The notes beneath the pieces were generated by a model that was not told the origin of the DNA, did not search any database, and saw only the letters and a list, made by a program, of their open reading frames with translations. A stretch of 9,918 bases of DNA from positions 1 to 9,918 of the forward strand of contig NCCR01000164.1 of NCBI GenBank assembly GCA_002279765.1, written 5' to 3'. The position numbers and the translations under genes were made by a program. Positions 6,901 to 9,918 of this stretch are shown here, piece after piece. Origin of the DNA: Verrucomicrobia bacterium 12-59-8 (GTDB lineage: Bacteria > Verrucomicrobiota > Verrucomicrobiae > Verrucomicrobiales > Verrucomicrobiaceae). Each line of letters begins with the position of its first letter. Position 1 is the stretch's first letter.

Positions 6901-8967
6901 GCCACTGCCGGCACGAATCCGCTGGACCCCAAATCGCACCCCTGGCTCAGTTTCCTGCAAAGCGGCAACGACTTCACGCTGCGCTGGGGACTCGCGGCCA
7001 ACAAGCAGCACCAAGTCTGGCAAAGCACGGATTTGCAAAACTGGGCACCTGCGTCCGGTACCCCCTCCCCCATGGCCAATGAGATGCGGCAGACTTTTGC
7101 GAATGTTCTGGGCGGCTCGCGGAAGTTTTATAAAGTCGCGATGAATGATGTGGATACGGATGGCGATGGTGTGAGCGACTGGCTGGAGACGAACGTCATG
7201 CACTCAGATCCCACCAGCGCGAACAGCCTGCACGCACCCGTCGCGGTAAGGACGATGGCAGGCGGCAGTCCGGTGACGACCACGATCAGCGGTGACTACT
7301 ATGCCTACATCGAGCGCTATCAGGGCGGGACGGTGAATGGTGGCTTTGCCAGCAGTGACAACGGCGGCAGCACGGGCAGCGGCATCTCGCGAGCGAATGC
7401 GGCACGCTTCCTCACGCAGGCCACTTTTGGCCCCATACCGCAGGACATCGAACGTCTGCAAGGCCTGGGATATGCCGCGTGGCTCACGGAGCAGATGAGC
7501 AAGGCGCCGACTCTGCACTCCACCTACATCGAAAGGATATTCGATGACGTTCAAGGCGCGCACACGGACCCTCTGTACAACACCAACGATTCCCGCCTCC
7601 TCTTTGGCAATAACATGATGAGCGCCTTTGCCCGCGCCGCAGTCCAGGGAGATGACCAACTGCGCCAGCGCGTGGCCTTTGCACTGAGCCAGATTCTGGT
7701 GGCCTCCCGGCGTGATGCGAACCTGACAGAAAAGCCGCTCGGGATGGCGAGCTTTTACGACATCTTTGTGAAGAATGCCTTTGGTAACTATTACGACGTG
7801 CTGTGGAACGTGACACTGCACCCCTGCATGGGACGTTACTTGAGCCACGTGGGGAATCAAAAAGCCCGGCCTGAGATCAACCAGTATCCGGACGAAAACT
7901 TTGCGCGTGAAGTGATGCAGCTCTTCAGCATCGGTCTCTGGGAGCTGAACCCGGATGGCTCCCGCAAAGTGGATGCGAATGACAAGAACATTCCTACCTA
8001 CACCAACACGGAGATCACCCAGACTGCGCGCGCCATGACCGGCCTCTGGTTTGGCGGGCGCGAATGGGGCAACGGTGGCTGGACGGATCCTGACTACAGC
8101 ACGCCGATGACCATGCACGCGGAGTATCACGACTTTGCCCCCAAGACACTCGTGCGCGGCCTCGTACTGCCGCAGCGCCCGATGACCGATGAAGATGGTA
8201 TGAAGGACGTGGCGGAGGCTGTTCGCAATCTCTTCAATCACCCCAACTGCCCGCCGTTTATCTGCAAGCAGCTCATTCAGTTTCTCGTCACCGACAATCC
8301 CTCCCCCGCCTACGTGCAGCGTGTCTCGTCAAAATTTACCAACAATGGCAGCGGCGTGAGGGGTGACCTGGCCGCCGTGGTTCGTGCGATCCTGCTGGAT
8401 GATGAAGCACGCGATCCGCGCTATTCGGAAAATGTGACTTCACACGGTAAGCTGAAGGAGCCCGTCGTCCGCACGATGGGGCTCGCGCGGGCCTTCGGCA
8501 TTCGCGATGTGGCGAACTTTGTGTGGTGGGACTGGGGCGACTTCTACGAAAGCTCACGCCAGGAGCCGACGAACTCGCCGAGCGTCTTCAACTTCTACCG
8601 CCCGGAGTATCGTGCGGCAGGACTGCTGACACAGAACAACCTTGCCGGTCCGGTGTTCCAGATCACGGACAGTTACTCGTCTATTGCGATGCCGAACAAA
8701 CTCTGGAGCATCATTGACGATGGCTTCCATATGTCGGGCGTTTATCATTTCCCGCTGGATTACTCGTGGGCCGCGACCCTCTCTGGAACACCGGAACTGC
8801 TGGTGGATGAGCTGAACATGCTTTTTTGCGGAGGGCGCATGAGCGCGACCACGCGCGCGATCATCCTGAATGCGATCAATCAAATCCCTGCGGATCAGGC
8901 TACCGCACGGGCCAAGGTGGCCGTTTACCTCACCATCGTCTCACCCGAAGGCGCCGTCATTAAGTGA
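3904..8967 (+). CDS. Exported multidomain protein: beta domains, TSP3-type calcium repeats, C-terminal DUF1800
   Basis: The 1687-residue product starts with a Sec signal (hydrophobic LAAFLLVLGCAGSLQAG, about residues 13-29), so it is exported. Residues 30-210 form a beta-rich domain. TSP3 (DxDxDGxxDxxE) repeats at about 214-325, 545-659, 876-1008 and 1083-1105 should bind calcium and act as stiff linkers. They separate two further beta-rich domains (about 340-540 and 663-866) and a short module with STDLQNW (1041-1047) and FYKV (1075-1078). DUF1800 spans about 1160-1670, with the hallmark DENFAREVMQLF at 1330. Its biochemical function is unknown. DUF1800 proteins are often encoded beside DUF1501 proteins, as here. 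The frame is open back to 3751, but that overlaps the tRNA and terminator. ATG 3904 is chosen because the signal peptide begins there; its Shine-Dalgarno (GAAAGA) is weak and too close. A lipobox reading of LVLGC is possible but atypical. Confidence 0.92.
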   Translation: MFAPAFGRLHHLHLAAFLLVLGCAGSLQAGFSTYWALGVNDGSANEFVSESYNSNAAPGSATQKDDDYYFAGTYPAPIGVVAVSENPATNFERAITTSDPNDRLHFMLSAEQASSTGRYRLTFHLIWGGWWLPEQGTGGKGYGRHDVVVKMNGVVVGTKTFAHDDGWVLNFNASQVGAVAGENVLEISRVGGSTDAWIAFDDVAFEVNPTALVDADNDGMPQYWEDEQGLSDSDATDAAKDNDHDGLTALQEYPVGTDPNDADTDEDGLKDGEEASTFHTNALLADTDGDGVLDGEEGKIYHSNPLLVDTDDDGAPDGWEIRTGYDASAAASKPPPFPYAIGFHFATDQNANNVIKPLEVTGYAPQMDWNETRLMTPWGGVNGDVSDVASPALGKLVDSSGADTNVNIAWTASGMWYTGNNGSSNQRLMNTFLNVGDDTPVSVTLSNISFSQYDVIAYVGSYTDGNHGYLRLNDDAATDRHFLANSTRPQSEFIEPGLSSESRPWRGNVLRFRNLTGSTFNIKLYRYGNDAVGLHAIQIVHATADTDADGMPDWWELRYKLRPDAAADASLDPDMDGATNSQEYLAGTDARKADTDGDGLTDGEEIHTYHSNPLLTDTDGDGLTDGDEVKLYHTSPLLGDADGDGRTDAEELRMGSDPAAAEAATYLMPVITTTPRSFDWSLNNVQLVWDHGQGQTAVGGWEDILFTAAVTNSAAAGEDSLRVGLRCTGNRVTRYLYSGVAGAFSYSNNPTWDIWDTDWNWYVQDLKAALGFSGYGKVDISQRLRFRVYGTNAGNDPNAWTMIFEIRNLDTNQVVDSVTFTNCTLAPSAHNGTATWQNHADPAVANRLSIDTRPGVQLFFRPAALTDTTAFAAYRDTGKDGIPDAWQDAHGLNKNDAADAGLDPDSDGVTNLQEYLLGTDPHNADTDNDTVPDGVEVAAGSDPLNPLSKPPFFSGLPAGINGVDLNGNGIADAYEQWSGSFNLQSWRDSDGDGYTDAQEATAGTNPLDPKSHPWLSFLQSGNDFTLRWGLAANKQHQVWQSTDLQNWAPASGTPSPMANEMRQTFANVLGGSRKFYKVAMNDVDTDGDGVSDWLETNVMHSDPTSANSLHAPVAVRTMAGGSPVTTTISGDYYAYIERYQGGTVNGGFASSDNGGSTGSGISRANAARFLTQATFGPIPQDIERLQGLGYAAWLTEQMSKAPTLHSTYIERIFDDVQGAHTDPLYNTNDSRLLFGNNMMSAFARAAVQGDDQLRQRVAFALSQILVASRRDANLTEKPLGMASFYDIFVKNAFGNYYDVLWNVTLHPCMGRYLSHVGNQKARPEINQYPDENFAREVMQLFSIGLWELNPDGSRKVDANDKNIPTYTNTEITQTARAMTGLWFGGREWGNGGWTDPDYSTPMTMHAEYHDFAPKTLVRGLVLPQRPMTDEDGMKDVAEAVRNLFNHPNCPPFICKQLIQFLVTDNPSPAYVQRVSSKFTNNGSGVRGDLAAVVRAILLDDEARDPRYSENVTSHGKLKEPVVRTMGLARAFGIRDVANFVWWDWGDFYESSRQEPTNSPSVFNFYRPEYRAAGLLTQNNLAGPVFQITDSYSSIAMPNKLWSIIDDGFHMSGVYHFPLDYSWAATLSGTPELLVDELNMLFCGGRMSATTRAIILNAINQIPADQATARAKVAVYLTIVSPEGAVIK
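4690..4896 (+). repeat. Three 69-nt (23-residue) TSP3 repeats, first cluster, inside the DUF1800 gene
   Basis: Units begin at 4690, 4759 and 4828, each at DTDxDG. The unit follows DTDGDGxxDGEE-x(3-4)-YHSNPLLx, with acidic residues at calcium-ligand spacing. The exact 69-nt spacing indicates duplication within the gene. Confidence 0.85.
5683..5889 (+). repeat. Three 69-nt (23-residue) TSP3 repeats, second cluster, inside the DUF1800 gene
   Basis: Units begin at 5683, 5752 and 5821 with the same 69-nt period and the same YHSNPLL-type linker as the first cluster. Both clusters are preceded by a GMPxxWE segment and an NxxQEYxxGTD segment. The whole block, about 110 residues, therefore appears to have been copied as a unit together with an adjoining beta domain. 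Confidence 0.85.
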
Positions 8968-9918
8968 TGAAACAACCGATTGCTGAAGCTGCTATGAAAC
9001 AGACCCGCCGCCGATTCCTGGGAGAAGCCAGTTGTGCTGCCATCAGTTCCATCTCGATGGCGAACATGATGCTGAACCTTCGTCTGGCGACGAGCGCCGC
9101 CGCGCAGAATGCGCCGACAGACCGCAAAACGCTGGTGTGCATTTTCCTGAACGGCGGCATGGATTCGTTCAATGTCCTGGTGCCACGGGATGATACCCGC
9201 CATGCAAACTACACCATCTCACGGGGGAACCTCGCGCTGGACAAGGTGTCCTTGAAGGCGCTGAATCAGATACCGGAAGGTGACGGCAATCTTTACGGGC
9301 TGCACCCGAGCTGTAGTGGCTTGCAGGGGCTTTTCAACGGCCTCGGTGGAGATACAGCCAAGCGTCGGCTGGCGATGATCTCGAACATTGGTACGCTGAT
9401 CCAACCGACGACCAAGGCGCAGTATGTTGCGGGCAATGCAACGCTCCCGCGTGCGCTTTTCTCCCACGCGGACCAGATTGACCAATGGCAGACCTCAGTG
9501 CCGCAGGGGATGTCGCAGGTCAGCGGCTGGTTTGGCCGCGCGGCGGATATTTTGCATGGCAGTGCGAACAGTGGAGCGACTGCGATGAACATTTCCCTCA
9601 GTGGAAACAATCTGATCCAGGTCGGCAACAACACCCAGCAGTTCGTCATCACTGACTCCGGAGCGCTGGCGCTGACCCAGCCGACGGACTCCAATCCCGC
9701 GAACCCGGGGGCATGGAAGAACAGCGGGCATCGCAGCCTCCTTTCCCAGCATTACAGCAACCTCATGCAGGAATCTTATTCACAGCTCACGAAGACGAGC
9801 ATGGATTTGCAGGAAAATTTTCAGACCATCTTCAAAGCCTACGATAGCTCGGCCATTTCATCGCTTTTTCCCGACACGTATTTTGGCGGGCAGATGCTGG
9901 CGGTTGCAAAAACCATCG
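8967..9918 (+). CDS. DUF1501 family protein with Tat-type signal (5' part, continues past the right edge)
   Basis: This is an open frame of 317 codons without a stop. The N-terminus has a twin-arginine motif, TRRRFLG (residues 13-19, RR at 14-15), then a weakly hydrophobic stretch ending in SAAAQ, so export of a folded protein by Tat is likely. DUF1501 hallmarks follow: VCIFLNGGMDSFNVLVP (about 57-73), LYGLHPS, FSHADQIDQWQTS and GWFGR. DUF1501 is related to the alkaline phosphatase/sulfatase fold, but no activity is established. The ATG at 8967 shares its A with the DUF1800 stop (TGATG), indicating translational coupling. An in-frame ATG at 8994 would place the twin arginines nearer the N-terminus. 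Neither start has a strong Shine-Dalgarno. The C-terminal part is not visible. Confidence 0.9.
   Translation, partial: MKQPIAEAAMKQTRRRFLGEASCAAISSISMANMMLNLRLATSAAAQNAPTDRKTLVCIFLNGGMDSFNVLVPRDDTRHANYTISRGNLALDKVSLKALNQIPEGDGNLYGLHPSCSGLQGLFNGLGGDTAKRRLAMISNIGTLIQPTTKAQYVAGNATLPRALFSHADQIDQWQTSVPQGMSQVSGWFGRAADILHGSANSGATAMNISLSGNNLIQVGNNTQQFVITDSGALALTQPTDSNPANPGAWKNSGHRSLLSQHYSNLMQESYSQLTKTSMDLQENFQTIFKAYDSSAISSLFPDTYFGGQMLAVAKTI

Noticed and set aside
7204..8241. Antisense reading frame of 345 codons opposite the DUF1800 domain
   Set aside because: The sense strand encodes conserved DUF1800 motifs here. The antisense product has no recognisable motif, and biased GC-rich codons explain the open frame.

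Overview
The window looks like chromosomal DNA of a Verrucomicrobiota (possibly Planctomycetota) bacterium. This rests on protein families: it carries DUF1549/DUF1553 (PSCyt2/PSD1), DUF1800 and DUF1501 proteins, which are strongly expanded in those phyla. It also carries thrombospondin-type-3 (TSP3) calcium-binding repeats and a short 'STDLQNW...FYKV' module that I associate with verrucomicrobial exported proteins. Coding regions are GC-rich. No genus can be named from the sequence alone.

Layout. (1) From 2261 leftwards past the window edge, on the minus strand, lies a secreted DUF1549-DUF1553 protein gene. It is interrupted by an in-frame amber codon at 797-795 and a 1-nt frameshift near 661, so it is a probable pseudogene. 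(2) Positions 2262-2509 are a divergent intergenic region. It holds a two-hairpin, REP-like palindromic element and a compact promoter made of three 10-bp tandem repeats, plus a hairpin whose loop holds the Shine-Dalgarno. (3) Positions 2510-3598 encode a class II, self-inhibited Fic AMP-transferase with a C-terminal winged-helix-like region. (4) Positions 3599-3903 hold a tRNA with anticodon CAT (Ile2-like), with its own promoter and Rho-independent terminator. (5) Positions 3904-8967 encode a 1687-residue exported protein with beta-rich domains, clusters of TSP3 repeats and a C-terminal DUF1800 domain. (6) From 8967 to the right edge is the 5' part of a DUF1501 protein with a Tat-type signal, overlapping the DUF1800 stop by one base.

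How they fit together. DUF1800 and DUF1501 form a translationally coupled pair. The DUF1800 protein has a Sec-type signal and the DUF1501 protein a Tat-type signal, so both probably act outside the cytoplasm; their biochemical role is not established. The DUF1549/DUF1553 gene belongs to a similar class of exported protein but is broken here. The Fic gene is an independent unit with no adjacent antitoxin. Its promoter repeats are the least explained structure in the window and look like an operator, possibly for autoregulation.
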